Notes: generated from the sequence alone by a model not told the origin. 64,000 nucleotides of DNA from Burkholderiales bacterium 70-64 (GCA_001898645.1 MKUQ01000012.1:62001-126000), one strand, 5' to 3'. Counted from the stretch's first letter, positions 46,869 to 55,972 are shown. Made by a program: numbers and translations.

Positions 46869-47651
46869 ATGCTCAAGGACAGGACTGCGCTCGTCACCGG
46901 ATCGACCAGCGGCATCGGACTGGGCATCGCGCGCGCCCTCGCACGCGAGGGCGCGAACGTGGTGCTCAACGGCTTCGGCGACCCCGCCGAGATCGAACGC
47001 CTGCGCGCCGAGCTCGCCCGGCAGCACGGCGTCACGGTCGACTATGCGGCGGCCGACCTGGCGAAGCCGGCCGAGATCGAGGCCATGATCGCCGACATCG
47101 AGAAGCGTCGCGGCGGCGTGGACATCCTGGTGAACAACGCCGGCATCCAGCACGTCGCGCCGGTGGAGCGCTTCCCCACCGAGCGCTGGGACGCGGTGAT
47201 CGCGATCAATCTCTCGGCGGCCTTCCATGCCATCCGCTGCGCACTGCCGGCGATGCGCCGGCGCAACTGGGGCCGCATCGTGAACATCGCCTCCGCGCAC
47301 GGGCTGGTCGCCTCGACGGAGAAGGCGGCCTACGTCGCGGCCAAGCACGGCCTCGTCGGCCTGACCAAGGTGGTCGGGCTGGAGACCGCCCGCAGCGGCA
47401 TCACCTGCAATGCGATCTGCCCCGGCTGGGTGCTCACCCCGCTGGTGCAGAAGCAGATCGACGCGCGCGCCGCGCAGGAGGGCATGACCCCGGAGCAGGC
47501 ACGGCTCGCGCTGGTGTCGGAGAAGCAGCCCTCGCAGGAGTTCGTCACGCCCGAGCAGCTGGCCGAGCTCGTCGTGTTCCTGTGCTCGCCGGCTGCCGAC
47601 CAGGTGCGCGGCGCGGCCTGGGCCATGGACGGCGGCTGGACGGCGCAGTGA
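46869..47651 (+). CDS. D-3-hydroxybutyrate dehydrogenase
   Basis: A 260-residue short-chain dehydrogenase. The cofactor motif VTGSTSGIGLGIARALAREG is at 9-28, NNAGIQHVAPVE at 89-100, catalytic Ser142 in NIASAHGLVAS, and Tyr155/Lys159 in AAYVAAKHGLVGLTK. The substrate-loop sequence GITCNAICPGWVLTPLVQKQ ID is the signature of BdhA-type enzymes, which interconvert 3-hydroxybutyrate and acetoacetate in PHB metabolism. A GGGAGG ribosome site lies just before the ATG, and a TACAAT -10 at 46837-46842. A clear terminator hairpin follows. Confidence 0.93.
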   Translation: MLKDRTALVTGSTSGIGLGIARALAREGANVVLNGFGDPAEIERLRAELARQHGVTVDYAAADLAKPAEIEAMIADIEKRRGGVDILVNNAGIQHVAPVERFPTERWDAVIAINLSAAFHAIRCALPAMRRRNWGRIVNIASAHGLVASTEKAAYVAAKHGLVGLTKVVGLETARSGITCNAICPGWVLTPLVQKQIDARAAQEGMTPEQARLALVSEKQPSQEFVTPEQLAELVVFLCSPAADQVRGAAWAMDGGWTAQ

Positions 47652-47660
47652 CGCTGCGCG

Positions 47661-47698
47661 CTCGGGAGCGCTGTCGGTAATTCCGGCAGACTCCCGAG
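47661..47698. terminator. Compound hairpin between the dehydrogenase gene and comEC
   Basis: Outer arms CTCGGGAG (47661-47668) and CTCCCGAG (47691-47698) enclose inner arms CTGTCGG and CCGGCAG with a TAATT loop. It sits in the 73-base convergent gap and can terminate both genes, although no long T-run is present. Confidence 0.7.
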
Positions 47699-47724
47699 GG
47701 TCCGCCGAAGTCGCCGACAGCCTC

Positions 47725-50301
47725 CTAGCCGGGAGCGGCGAGGTCGTCGGGCAGGCGGATGCGCCAGTAGCGGCGATCCTCGATGCGCGTGCGCTCGATG
47801 CGCGGCGCGCGTCCCACGGCGTAATGCGCCACGATCGCGCCGTCGCGGTCGCTGCGCAGCACCGCGATGCCGGCATCGCGATAGCGCGTCAGCGCGCGCT
47901 CGGCCGGATGCCTGAAGCGGTTGCGGTAACCCGCCTGCACGATCGCGTGGCGCGCTGCCACCGCCTCCAGGAACGGCGCGCTCGAGGAGCCGCCGCTGCC
48001 ATGGTGGGGCGCGAGCATGAGGTCGGCCGCCAGCCCCGGCGCGCCGTGGCGCGCGAGCAGCGATCGCTCCTGGGCGGCCTCGATGTCGCCGGTGAGCAGC
48101 AGGCGTGCCGCGGGCGAGACGATGCGCAGCACGCAGCTCGAGGCGTTGGTGGGCGACTTCGCGCCCTGCGCGGGATGCGGCCCGGGATGCAGGAACTCGA
48201 AGTCGACCTCGCCCCAGCGCCAGCCGTGGCCGCTGCGGCAATCGTGGAAGGGGCGTCCGGCCTCGCGCAGCGGGTGCTCGGGCGGCAGCGAGCCGGCGAT
48301 CCAGTCGATGCGCAGGTTGCGCAGCACGCTCGGCGCCCCTCCGGAGTGATCGGAATCCAGGTGCGAGACTACCAGCGCATCGAGCCGGTCGATGCCGCGC
48401 GCACGCAGCCACGGCACGATCACGCGCGCGCCGGCTTCCGAGTCTCCGCCGTAGAGCGGGCCGGTGTCGTAGAGCAGGCGCCGTTCGGGCGTCTCGACGA
48501 GCACGGCCATGCCCTGCCCGACGTCGAAGGCGGTGAGGCGGATCTCGCCGGCGGCCGGCAACCGGTCGCCGGGCGCCAGCAGCGGCAGCAGGCCGGCGAA
48601 GGCCATGCGCCGTGCCGGCAGCGGCACCGGCCACAGCAGCAGCGCGATGGCGGCTGCGGCCATCGCCAGCGCGCCGGCGCCGGGCTGGGCCAGCACGACG
48701 GTCGCCAGCGGCGCTGCCGCCAGCGGCTCCAGCACGTCGAGCATCAGGCCGGTGACCCAGGCCGCCAGCGACAGCAGGACGCCGCCGGCCGCGGGCCACG
48801 CCGCCAGCAGTGCGCTCGCCAGCATCGCCAGCGGCGTGATCACGGCCGACACCAGCGGGATCGCGACCGCGTTGGCGAGCGGACCGACGAGCGAGAAGCT
48901 CGAGAAGAACAGCGCCCCCAGCGGCAGCAGCGCCAGCGTGGCCGCCCATTGCGTGCCCGCCGCCTCGCGCAGCACGGCGGCTGCGCGCAGGCCCAGCGTG
49001 ACGCGCGGGCCCGCCGCGGTGCGCAGACGCCCGCCCGACCCGTGCAACGTGATCGCCGCCACCGAGGCGAACGAGAGCCAGAACCCGGCGGCCAAAGGCG
49101 CCCAGGGATCGAGCAGCGTGACCACCGCCGCCGCCAGCGACAGCACGTACAGCATCGAGCGCGAGCGCGCGCCGAACAGCGCCAGCCCGGCGACCGCGAG
49201 CATCCAGCACGTGCGCTGGGCGGGAATGCCCCAGCCGGCCAGCCCCGAGTAGAGGAACGCCGTCGCGATGCCGGCCAGCCAGGCGAGGCGCCCGGCCGGC
49301 CAGCGCAGCAGCAGGCCGCTGCGCGCCACCGGCACCGTGTGCAGCAGGCGCCGCGCGAGCAGCACCGACAGGCCCGCGAGCATGGTGATGTGCAAGCCCG
49401 AGATGGACATCAAGTGGCCGATCGCGGTCTTGTTGAAGATCTCCCACCAGCGGGTCGAGATCGCCGCCTGGTCGCCCACCACCAGGGCCACCAGCACGCC
49501 TGCCGCGTCGGGGCGCGACTCGCGCAGCGCCGACTGCATTGCCTCGCGCAGTCGCGCACGCGCCGCCTCGAACGCGACGCCGAGGCTCCAGGCATGCGAA
49601 CCGAGCCGCTCGTTGGGCGCGGCCGCGCCGCGTGATGCACGCACGTAGCCGTTGGCGGCGATGCCCTCTTCGAGCGCGCGCAGCTCGGCGTCGAACACGC
49701 CGGGGTTATGCAGCGCGTGCGGCCGCTTGAGCCGTACGTTCAGCCGCCAGCGCTCGCCGGGGCGCGGCGTGCCGGCCTCGCCGCGGGCCGGCCGCTCATC
49801 GGCCGTTGCACGAGCGGCATCCGCCCCATCGGTCGTCGCACCGCCGGCCGTTGCTCCGCTGGTCCTTGCCCTGCCGAAGGTCGACCAGCTCAGGCGCACG
49901 CGACGGCCGTCGGGGCAGCCGTCAACCTGCGGCAGGCAGCGCTCGATGTCGAACGCGAAGCGCGTGCCGTAGTCGGCCGCGATCGGCATCGAGGCGACGC
50001 GGCCCTCCACGACGAAGTCGCGGCCTTCCTGCGCGGCATCGAGGCGCTCGGACAGGCCGCGCTCGGCTGCCAGCAGCGTCCAGCCGGTCGCCGCCACCCC
50101 TACGGCGAGCAGGCGCCAGGCGTGGCGGCGAGCACCGCCGGCGCCAGCGATGCCGACGGCCAGCCCGAGCAGGCCGACAAGCAACAGGACCAGCGCAACC
50201 GGCCGCCCCGGCAGCGCCGGCAAGCGGTGCACGAGCAGGGCGGCTGCCACGACCGGCACCGGCAGCGGCACTGCCCGCAGCAGCGCAGCGAGCCATGACA
50301 T
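47725..50301 (-). CDS. comEC: DNA internalization-related competence protein ComEC/Rec2
   Basis: An 858-residue inner-membrane channel for single-stranded DNA during natural transformation. It has an N-terminal hydrophobic region and DUF4131 domain (about 10-230). The competence domain carries LMSISGLHITMLAGLSVLLA and WGIPAQRTCWMLAVAGLALF. A C-terminal metallo-beta-lactamase domain has VVSHLDSDHSGGAPSVLR, LLLTGDIEAAQERSLL and LAPHHGSGGSSS. An Ala/Thr/Gly-rich insertion (about 148-180) lies within DUF4131. It ends in a long shared terminator with the dehydrogenase gene and is divergent from tonB. The gene is complete, which suggests competence potential, with the GspE/PilB-like ATPase elsewhere in the window. 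Confidence 0.94.
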   Translation of the reverse strand: MSWLAALLRAVPLPVPVVAAALLVHRLPALPGRPVALVLLLVGLLGLAVGIAGAGGARRHAWRLLAVGVAATGWTLLAAERGLSERLDAAQEGRDFVVEGRVASMPIAADYGTRFAFDIERCLPQVDGCPDGRRVRLSWSTFGRARTSGATAGGATTDGADAARATADERPARGEAGTPRPGERWRLNVRLKRPHALHNPGVFDAELRALEEGIAANGYVRASRGAAAPNERLGSHAWSLGVAFEAARARLREAMQSALRESRPDAAGVLVALVVGDQAAISTRWWEIFNKTAIGHLMSISGLHITMLAGLSVLLARRLLHTVPVARSGLLLRWPAGRLAWLAGIATAFLYSGLAGWGIPAQRTCWMLAVAGLALFGARSRSMLYVLSLAAAVVTLLDPWAPLAAGFWLSFASVAAITLHGSGGRLRTAAGPRVTLGLRAAAVLREAAGTQWAATLALLPLGALFFSSFSLVGPLANAVAIPLVSAVITPLAMLASALLAAWPAAGGVLLSLAAWVTGLMLDVLEPLAAAPLATVVLAQPGAGALAMAAAAIALLLWPVPLPARRMAFAGLLPLLAPGDRLPAAGEIRLTAFDVGQGMAVLVETPERRLLYDTGPLYGGDSEAGARVIVPWLRARGIDRLDALVVSHLDSDHSGGAPSVLRNLRIDWIAGSLPPEHPLREAGRPFHDCRSGHGWRWGEVDFEFLHPGPHPAQGAKSPTNASSCVLRIVSPAARLLLTGDIEAAQERSLLARHGAPGLAADLMLAPHHGSGGSSSAPFLEAVAARHAIVQAGYRNRFRHPAERALTRYRDAGIAVLRSDRDGAIVAHYAVGRAPRIERTRIEDRRYWRIRLPDDLAAPG

Positions 50302-50374
50302 CGGGCCATGCTAGGCGCGGCCCGGCGCTTGCGCGATCGACCGTACGGACGAGCCGAACGAACGAGCCTAAGCA

Positions 50375-50407
50375 ATTCTTGCTACCAAGAATAATTCGCA
50401 TTACCAT
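50375..50407 (+). promoter_or_regulatory. tonB promoter with Fur-type site
   Basis: TTGCTA (50379-50384), a 17-base spacer and TACCAT (50402-50407) form the promoter. Between them lies an AT-rich AAGAATAATTCGCATTACC (50387-50405), a Fur-box-like sequence. A palindrome ATTCTTG-CTAC-CAAGAAT (50375-50392) overlaps it. Iron repression of tonB-exbB-exbD is expected. Confidence 0.6.
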
Positions 50408-50468
50408 TGAGGCCGACGTGGTCGAGCACCCCATCGTTCATCGTGCTCGTCGGCCACGCATTCCGGTC

Positions 50469-51236
50469 ATGTTTTTCCGGCCGCCCTTCCCACCGGATTT
50501 CCCCTTGTCGTCCGCCAGGCCTTTTCCCGTCGTCGCCGTCGAGCCGGTTTCCCCGGCGTTGCGCCGCATCGTGGCGGTGGCGATGGTCGCCCTGCATTTC
50601 GGAGTCATCTGGGCCCTGCTCCAGATCGCGCCGGTGCGCCAGGCGGTGGGCGAGGTGATGCCGATCCTGGTCGAGCTGGTCGCTCCGCCGGCGCCCCCGC
50701 AACCCGAAGTCGCGCCGCCGCCGCCGCCCAAACCCGTGCAGGCGCCGCCGCCACCCCGGCACGTCGTCACGGTCAAGCCCAAGCCGGTCCCGGTCCAGCA
50801 GCCGGTGTTCGTCGCTCCACCTCCGCCGCCCGAACCGGTTCCCGTCGCCGAGCCCGAGCCCAGCCCGGCGCCGCCGCAGGCCCCGGCACAGCCGGCGGTC
50901 GCGGCCGGACCACTGTCCCCGCCGGCTCCGCCTCCAGCGCCGCCGGCACCGAAGACGGTATCGATCAGTGCGGTGTCGTACCTGACGCCCCCGGTGCTGC
51001 ACTACCCGAACATCTCGCGCCGGATGGGAGAAGCCGGGCGCGTGCACGTGCGCGTGCTGGTGGACACGCAGGGACTGCCGCGCGAGACGGTGGTGGTGCG
51101 TTCCTCCGGCTATGCGCGCCTGGACGAGTCCGCGCTGGCCACCGTGCGGGCGACCCGCTTCAAACCGTACACCGAGAACGGCGTGGCCCGCCCGTTCTGG
51201 GTGGTGATGCCGCTGATTTTCGAAATGGAGAGCTGA
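50469..51236 (+). CDS. tonB: TonB energy transducer
   Basis: A 255-residue periplasm-spanning protein carrying proton-motive energy to outer-membrane receptors. An N-terminal membrane anchor (about 35-58, IVAVAMVALHFGVIWALLQI) is followed by a long Pro/Val/Lys-rich linker (about 75-165, many PPPP and KPVPV repeats). The C-terminal TonB domain (about 180-255) has RRMGEAGRVHVRVLVDTQGL and the PYTENGVARPFWVVMPLIFE ending. ExbB starts 4 bases after its stop. An in-frame GTG at 50418 with a TGAGG site is an alternative start adding 17 residues, though it would lie too close to the predicted transcript start. Confidence 0.92.
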   Translation: MFFRPPFPPDFPLSSARPFPVVAVEPVSPALRRIVAVAMVALHFGVIWALLQIAPVRQAVGEVMPILVELVAPPAPPQPEVAPPPPPKPVQAPPPPRHVVTVKPKPVPVQQPVFVAPPPPPEPVPVAEPEPSPAPPQAPAQPAVAAGPLSPPAPPPAPPAPKTVSISAVSYLTPPVLHYPNISRRMGEAGRVHVRVLVDTQGLPRETVVVRSSGYARLDESALATVRATRFKPYTENGVARPFWVVMPLIFEMES

Positions 51237-51240
51237 GATC

Positions 51241-51996
51241 GTGCAGGAACCCCAAACCACGCTGGGATTGGCCCACTTCCTCGCGCAGACCGACGCGGTC
51301 GGCCGGACCTTGCTGGTGATTCTGCTGGCCATGTCGGTGATCTCGTGGGTGCTGATCGCCGTCAAGGGACTGTCGCAGATGATCCGCGCGCGCCGCAGCG
51401 AGCAGTTCCTGCGCCTGTTCTGGAACGCACGCTCGCTCGACGAGGTGAACGCCGAGATCATGGCGCACGGCGTGCGCGATCCGTTCGCGCATCTCACCGC
51501 GCACGCGATGAACGCGCAGGCACACCACGCTCGCTACGGCGCGGCCAAGCTCTCCGAGGCGGGCACCGCCCAGGACTTCGTCACCCGCACCATCAAGAAG
51601 GTGCTCGACGAGGAGAACACCCGCCTGGAGAACGGCCTCACCACGCTGGCCACGATCGGCGCGACGGCTCCCTTCGTGGGCCTGTTCGGCACGGTATGGG
51701 GCGTCTACCACGCGCTGGTGGCGATCGGCCTTTCCGGCGCCGGCACGCTCGACAAGGTGGCCGGCCCGGTCGGCGAGGCGCTCATCATGACCGCGATCGG
51801 ACTGGGCGTGGCGGTGCCTGCGGTGGTCGCCTACAACGCGATCGCCCGCAGCAACCGCGTGCTCAACGGCAAGCTCGACGGCTTCGCCTTCGAGCTGCTC
51901 ACCTTCCTCTCGATGGGCCAGGCGCTGCACGCCGGCCAGCACGAGCCGCAGGAGGCCGTGCGGCCGCTGCGCCCCATCGTGGCCCAGCAGGCCTGA
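51241..51996 (+). CDS. exbB: ExbB proton channel subunit
   Basis: A 251-residue inner-membrane subunit of the TonB-ExbB-ExbD motor (MotA/TolQ/ExbB family). It has three transmembrane helices: about 23-43 (LLVILLAMSVISWVLIAVKG), about 135-155 with TLATIGATAPFVGLFGTVWG, and about 175-195 with AVPAVVAYNAIA. The conserved TxxT/GLFGTVWG motif that forms the proton path is intact. GTG start at 51241 lies 4 bases after the tonB stop. It is followed by exbD with a 13-base gap. The length is typical. Confidence 0.94.
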   Translation: MQEPQTTLGLAHFLAQTDAVGRTLLVILLAMSVISWVLIAVKGLSQMIRARRSEQFLRLFWNARSLDEVNAEIMAHGVRDPFAHLTAHAMNAQAHHARYGAAKLSEAGTAQDFVTRTIKKVLDEENTRLENGLTTLATIGATAPFVGLFGTVWGVYHALVAIGLSGAGTLDKVAGPVGEALIMTAIGLGVAVPAVVAYNAIARSNRVLNGKLDGFAFELLTFLSMGQALHAGQHEPQEAVRPLRPIVAQQA

Positions 51997-52009
51997 GGGA
52001 GCGGCAGCC

Positions 52010-52429
52010 ATGGCCTTCGCCTCCTTCGACCGCAATAGCGGCTCGACGCCGATGTCCGACATCAACATGGTGCCGCTCATCGACGTGATGCTGGTGATGC
52101 TGGTGATCTTCATCGTCACGGCGCCGCTGCTCACGCATGCGGTGAAGATCGATCTGCCGAAAGCCGATTCGTACGTCAACCAGCTCAAGCCCGAGAAGAT
52201 CGATTTCGCCATCGACGCGGCCGGCACCCGTTTCTGGAACGGCGAGCCGGTCAGCCGCGAGGAGGCCGCACAGCGCTTCCTTGTGCGCGGCAAGCAGGAG
52301 CCGCAGCCCGAGATCCATCTGCGGGCCGACCAGTCGGTGGCCTATCGCTACGTGGCCGAGACGCTGGCCGACGCCTCCAAGGCGGGGCTGGGCAAGATCG
52401 GCTTCGTCAGCGAGCCCGAGAGGCACTGA
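52010..52429 (+). CDS. exbD: ExbD proton channel subunit
   Basis: A 139-residue inner-membrane protein with one N-terminal helix (about 22-42), VPLIDVMLVMLVIFIVTAPL, whose Asp (PLIDV) is the proton-carrying residue shared by ExbD/TolR. The periplasmic domain follows: IDLPKADSYVNQ, IDAAGTRFWNGEPVSREE, IHLRADQSVAYRYVAETLAD. A GGGAGCGGC ribosome region precedes the ATG. Its end overlaps the convergent tatD gene by 23 bases. With tonB and exbB it forms a complete energy-coupling operon for iron-siderophore or heme receptors, none of which are in the window. Confidence 0.94.
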   Translation: MAFASFDRNSGSTPMSDINMVPLIDVMLVMLVIFIVTAPLLTHAVKIDLPKADSYVNQLKPEKIDFAIDAAGTRFWNGEPVSREEAAQRFLVRGKQEPQPEIHLRADQSVAYRYVAETLADASKAGLGKIGFVSEPERH

Positions 52430-53231
52430 CCGGCACGTCGCCGCGCGCGAGCAAGGCAGGCAGGCGCGGCATCACCCGGCAGGCGTTGGCCGCGGTGCGC
52501 GCCACGACGGCCCCGAGCGGCTCGCCGCGCAATTCGGCGAACGCGCGGGCGATGCGCACGAGCTGCGCCGGCTCGTTGCGGCCGCGCGCGATCCACTCGG
52601 GCGGGATGTCCGGCGCATCGGTCTCGAGCACGTGGGCATGCTCGGGAAGCCCGCGTGCCAGGCCGCGGATGCGCAGCGCACGATCGTAGGTCATCGCGCC
52701 GCCGAAGCCCAGCACGATGCCCAGGTCGAGGAAGTGACCGGCCTGCTGCGCGCTGCCGTTGAAGGCATGCGCGATGCCGCCGGGCGGAGGCGTGCGCCGC
52801 AGGTGCTTGAGCACCGTGTCCTGCGCGCGGCGCACGTGCATCAGCACCGGCAGGCCGAATTCGCGCGCCATCGCCAGCTGCGCGGCGAAGAAGCGCTCCT
52901 GGCGCGCGCGGTCGCCGCCCGGCTCGAAGAAGTCGAGCCCGATCTCGCCGATCGCCAGCAGCGCGGGATCGTCCAGCGCATGCTCGAGGGCCGCGCGCAG
53001 GCGCGCCAGATCGCCCTCCTCCGCGCGATCGACGTACAGCGGATGGATGCCCAGTGCATAGCCGATGTGGGGATAGGCAGCCGCAAGCGCACGCACGGCA
53101 TCGAATCCGCCGGCATCGACCGCCGGCAAGACGATCGCCGCGACCCCGGCATCCCAGGCGCGCGCGATGACGTCCTCGCGGTCGGCATCGAACTCGCGGG
53201 CATCGAGATGGCAGTGCGTATCGATCAGCAT
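52407..53231 (-). CDS. TatD-family metal-dependent hydrolase
   Basis: A 274-residue TIM-barrel deoxyribonuclease-type hydrolase. The metal motif IDTHCHLDA is at 3-11, LGIHPLYVDRAEEGD near 64-78, AIGEIGLDFFE with the catalytic Glu, VLMHVRRAQD with a metal His, and ETDAPDIPPEW at about 200. The order is correct for the TatD family. TatD proteins act as 3'-5' DNases in DNA repair or turnover. It follows the amidase gene with a 7-base overlap and its end overlaps exbD from the other strand. The catalytic set appears complete. Confidence 0.92.
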   Translation of the reverse strand: MLIDTHCHLDAREFDADREDVIARAWDAGVAAIVLPAVDAGGFDAVRALAAAYPHIGYALGIHPLYVDRAEEGDLARLRAALEHALDDPALLAIGEIGLDFFEPGGDRARQERFFAAQLAMAREFGLPVLMHVRRAQDTVLKHLRRTPPPGGIAHAFNGSAQQAGHFLDLGIVLGFGGAMTYDRALRIRGLARGLPEHAHVLETDAPDIPPEWIARGRNEPAQLVRIARAFAELRGEPLGAVVARTAANACRVMPRLPALLARGDVPVSASRAR

Positions 53232-54799
53232 CGCAGCGCCGGCTCGCATTGCCGGGGTTGCTGCGGCGATAGCGCCTGGCGCGGCTGCTCGCCTTCCCCG
53301 GACAGCATCGGCGGGCGGCGCTGCGCCCATGGGCGCGCCCGCTCGAGCTGACCGCCCAGGCGCAGCAGCGTCGCCTCGTCGCCGAAGCGCGCCACGAACT
53401 GCATGCCGATCGGCAGCCCGGCGGCGCTCCAGTGCAGCGGCACCGACATCGCCGGCTGGCCGGTGACGTTGAACAGCGCCGTGTACGGCATGTAGGAGAA
53501 GGTGCGGTCGGCGATCAGGCGCACCATGCCGGCGCGGCGCAGCAGCCAGCCCGCGCCGAGCCGGTTGAGCACTCGCAGCACGGCCCGTTCGACCGCGCTC
53601 GGCTGCAGCGCGCCGATCGGGATCGGCGGCTGCGCCAGCGTGGGCGTCAGCAGCACGTCGTGGTGCTCGAAGAACGTGCCCACGCCGCGCGCGGTCAGCT
53701 GCAGCAGGTTGGAGGCATGCGCGTACGAAGAGGCCGGCATGGCGCGACCGAGCAGGCCCAGCGCGTAGGTGGCCGCCTCGAAATCGGCCGGGCTGAGCCG
53801 ACGCTGCGCCAGCTGCGCCGCCCATTCGATCGCGATGCGCGTCTCGGCGGCCAGGATGGCGATGAAGGCCATGGTGCACGCATCGCCGTCCAGCGGCGGC
53901 GCGGCCTCGACCAGCTCGTGGCCGAGCTCGCCGAGCAGCGTCACGGTGCGCATGAGCCCTTCCCGGCACTCCTCGTGCACCGGCGCATCCGCCGGCCCGA
54001 ACAGCGGGCGGGCGGTGAACGCGATGCGCAGGCGGCCCGGCGGCTCGGCGACCTCCTGCAGGAAGCTGCGCTCCGGGCGCGGCGATGCGTAGGGCGCGCC
54101 GACGTCCTCGCCGGCGATCGCATCGAGCACCGCTGCGCTGTCGCGCACCGAGCGCGTCAGCACGTGTTCGCTGACGAAACCGCGCCACAGCTCGCCGAAA
54201 TCGGGGCCGGTCGGCGTGCGCCCGCGGCTCACCTTCAGGCCGAACAGCCCGCAGCAGGAAGCGGGGATGCGGATCGATCCGCCGCCATCCCCGCCGGTGG
54301 CGATGGGCACCATGCCGGCAGCCACGGCGGCCGCCGAGCCGCCGCTGGAGCCGCCCGGCGAGCGCGACGGATCCCAGGGGTTGCGCGTCGGCCCGAAGGT
54401 CTCGGGCTCGGTGTACGGCATGAGGCCGAACTCGGGGGTGTTGGTCTTGCCCAGGGGCAGCATGCCCGCCCGGCACAGGCGCCGCACCAGCTCGCTGTCG
54501 TGCGACCAGCGGATGCGACGCATCAGCCGGTTGCCGCAGCCGGTGGGCACCCCGGCCACGGTCGAGAGCAGGTCCTTGAGCAGCACCGGCACGCCGCACA
54601 ACGGGCCGGCCGGCGGCGCCACGGCGGCGCTGCGCGCATGCTCGAACATCGGCACGATCACGGCGTTGAGCGCCGGGTTGCGCGCCTTGATCCGCTCGAT
54701 CGCGGCCTCGACCAGCTCGCCCTGGCTCAGCTCGCCCGCGCGGACCAGCGCAGCCAGACCGAGTCCGTCGTACTGCTCGTATTCCTCGAAGTGAGCCAT
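53225..54799 (-). CDS. Amidase (amidase-signature family)
   Basis: A 524-residue serine hydrolase with the Ser-cisSer-Lys triad. Lys75 is in [12 protein letters not shown], cis-Ser 151/152 in [20 protein letters not shown], and nucleophile Ser175 in [16 protein letters not shown]. The C-terminus [24 protein letters not shown] is typical. The overall pattern is close to 6-aminohexanoate-cyclic-dimer hydrolase-like amidases. The substrate is unknown. It is upstream of and overlaps tatD by 7 bases. Its start region is preceded by a 15-base tandem repeat. A charged, Gln/Pro-rich tail ([15 protein letters not shown]) follows the domain. Confidence 0.93.
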   Translation of the reverse strand: MAHFEEYEQYDGLGLAALVRAGELSQGELVEAAIERIKARNPALNAVIVPMFEHARSAAVAPPAGPLCGVPVLLKDLLSTVAGVPTGCGNRLMRRIRWSHDSELVRRLCRAGMLPLGKTNTPEFGLMPYTEPETFGPTRNPWDPSRSPGGSSGGSAAAVAAGMVPIATGGDGGGSIRIPASCCGLFGLKVSRGRTPTGPDFGELWRGFVSEHVLTRSVRDSAAVLDAIAGEDVGAPYASPRPERSFLQEVAEPPGRLRIAFTARPLFGPADAPVHEECREGLMRTVTLLGELGHELVEAAPPLDGDACTMAFIAILAAETRIAIEWAAQLAQRRLSPADFEAATYALGLLGRAMPASSYAHASNLLQLTARGVGTFFEHHDVLLTPTLAQPPIPIGALQPSAVERAVLRVLNRLGAGWLLRRAGMVRLIADRTFSYMPYTALFNVTGQPAMSVPLHWSAAGLPIGMQFVARFGDEATLLRLGGQLERARPWAQRRPPMLSGEGEQPRQALSPQQPRQCEPALRC

Positions 54800-54812
54800 C
54801 GTCGGATCATTT

Positions 54813-54857
54813 TCGCGCGAATCGGCGTCGCGCGGATCGGTGCCGCGCGAGACGGGG
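54813..54857. repeat. 15-base imperfect tandem repeat upstream of the amidase
   Basis: Three 15-base units: TCGCGCGAATCGGCG (54813-54827), TCGCGCGGATCGGTG (54828-54842) and CCGCGCGAGACGGGG (54843-54857). They start 14 bases before the amidase ATG (minus strand). Repeat unit symmetry suggests a protein-binding array or slippage. The rest of 54858-54964 is GC-rich intergenic sequence. Confidence 0.55.
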
Positions 54858-54904
54858 GGCGGCGCCGGGCGCGCCGGCCGGGGCCGGGCTCCTCGCCCCT
54901 CGCA

Positions 54905-54919
54905 GAACGTGCGAAGGAA
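54905..54919 (+). repeat. Intergenic 15-base repeat, copy 2
   Basis: A second copy of GAACGTGCGAAGGAA, also found at 11842-11856, with similar flanks (CTCG before, TCGCGGCGGGCGG after compared with CCGTAGCGAGCGG). It lies between two genes on the same strand. Confidence 0.5.
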
Positions 54920-54942
54920 TCGCGGCGGGCGGCCGGATTCCC

Positions 54943-54975
54943 TCGCTCAGTCGATGGCCTTCGCTCAGTCGATGG
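54943..54975. repeat. 18-base tandem repeat at the Bug-gene stop
   Basis: TCGCTCAGTCGATGG occurs at 54943-54957 and 54961-54975 with an 18-base period. The second copy holds the stop codon of the minus-strand Bug gene, so a recent slippage duplication produced the spare copy downstream. Confidence 0.6.
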
Positions 54976-55972
54976 TCGCGCCGCTGCGCTTGATGATCGG
55001 GGTCATCACCGCGAGCTCGCGCTGCATGAACTGCTTCAGGTCTTCGGGCGAGCCGCCGATCGGCTCCATGTACTGCGCGTGCAGCTTCTCGCGGACCTCG
55101 GGCAGGGCGAGCACGGCATTGATCTCGCGGTTCATGCGCTCGACGATCGGCGTCGGCGTGGAGGCCGGCGCCATGAAGGCCATCCAGGCGACGTTCTCGA
55201 TCTCCGGCAGACCCGCCTCCTTCATCGTGGGAACGTCGGGCATGAGCGCGCTACGCTTGCCGGTGGAGACGGCCAGCGCACGCAGCTTGCCGGCCTTCAC
55301 CTGCGGCATCACGGCCACCGCGGGCACGCAGGCGAACTGGACGTCGCCCTGGAGGATGGACAGGATGGCCTGCGGCGAGGACGGATACGGGATGTGGACC
55401 GCATAGGTGCCGGTCTTGGCCTTGAGCAGCTCGATGCCGAGCTGCGACAGGCTGCCCACGCCGGTGGAGGAGAAGTTGAACTTGCCCGGGTTGGCCTTCA
55501 TCGCGGCCACCAGGTCCTTGAGCGAGTGGATGCCGGAATCCGCGCGCACCGCGCACACGTTGGCCTGGCCGCCGCCGAGCACCACCGGCCGCAGCTCGGT
55601 GAACGGATCGTACGGGAGGCTCTTGTACATCACCGTGTTGTAGACCAGCGGGCCGTTGGTGCTCACCAGGAAGGTGTAGCCGTCGCCGGCCGCCTTGGCG
55701 ACCATGCCGGTGCCGAGGTTGCCGCCGGCGCCGGCGCGGTTCTCGACCACGACCGGCTGGCCCAGGCGTTGCTGCAGGCGATCGCCGACGATGCGCGCGA
55801 ACACGTCGGGCGAGGATCCCGCCGCATAGGGGACGACGACCTTGATCGGACGCGCCGGCCATGCGGCCTCGGCCTGCTGGGCATGTGCGCCCGCGCTCGC
55901 CGCCGCCACCACCGCCAGTGCCATGCCCGCCTTGGCCAGCGCGCTCCACCCGGAAAGCAGAGTCTTCTTCAT
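54965..55972 (-). CDS. Bug-family (TTT) periplasmic solute-binding protein
   Basis: A 335-residue tripartite tricarboxylate transporter receptor of the BugT/TctC family. The signal peptide MKKTLLSGWSALAKAGMALA ends at about residue 31 (GAHA). WPARPIKVVVPYAAGSSPDV FARIVGDRLQQRLGQPVVVE NRAGAGGNLGT is the classic Bug opening. The two carboxylate-gripping loops (VVPYAAGSSPD and the NFSSTGVGSLSQLGIELL segment) are present. These proteins are greatly expanded in Burkholderiales and mostly lack partner permeases, as here. Ligands vary widely among family members and cannot be named. Its end lies within an 18-base tandem repeat. Confidence 0.93.
   Translation of the reverse strand: MKKTLLSGWSALAKAGMALAVVAAASAGAHAQQAEAAWPARPIKVVVPYAAGSSPDVFARIVGDRLQQRLGQPVVVENRAGAGGNLGTGMVAKAAGDGYTFLVSTNGPLVYNTVMYKSLPYDPFTELRPVVLGGGQANVCAVRADSGIHSLKDLVAAMKANPGKFNFSSTGVGSLSQLGIELLKAKTGTYAVHIPYPSSPQAILSILQGDVQFACVPAVAVMPQVKAGKLRALAVSTGKRSALMPDVPTMKEAGLPEIENVAWMAFMAPASTPTPIVERMNREINAVLALPEVREKLHAQYMEPIGGSPEDLKQFMQRELAVMTPIIKRSGATID

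Noticed and set aside
49806-50468. Extension of tonB upstream into the comEC region
   Set aside because: The open frame is a shadow of comEC on the other strand; the promoter and start codons lie at 50375-50469.
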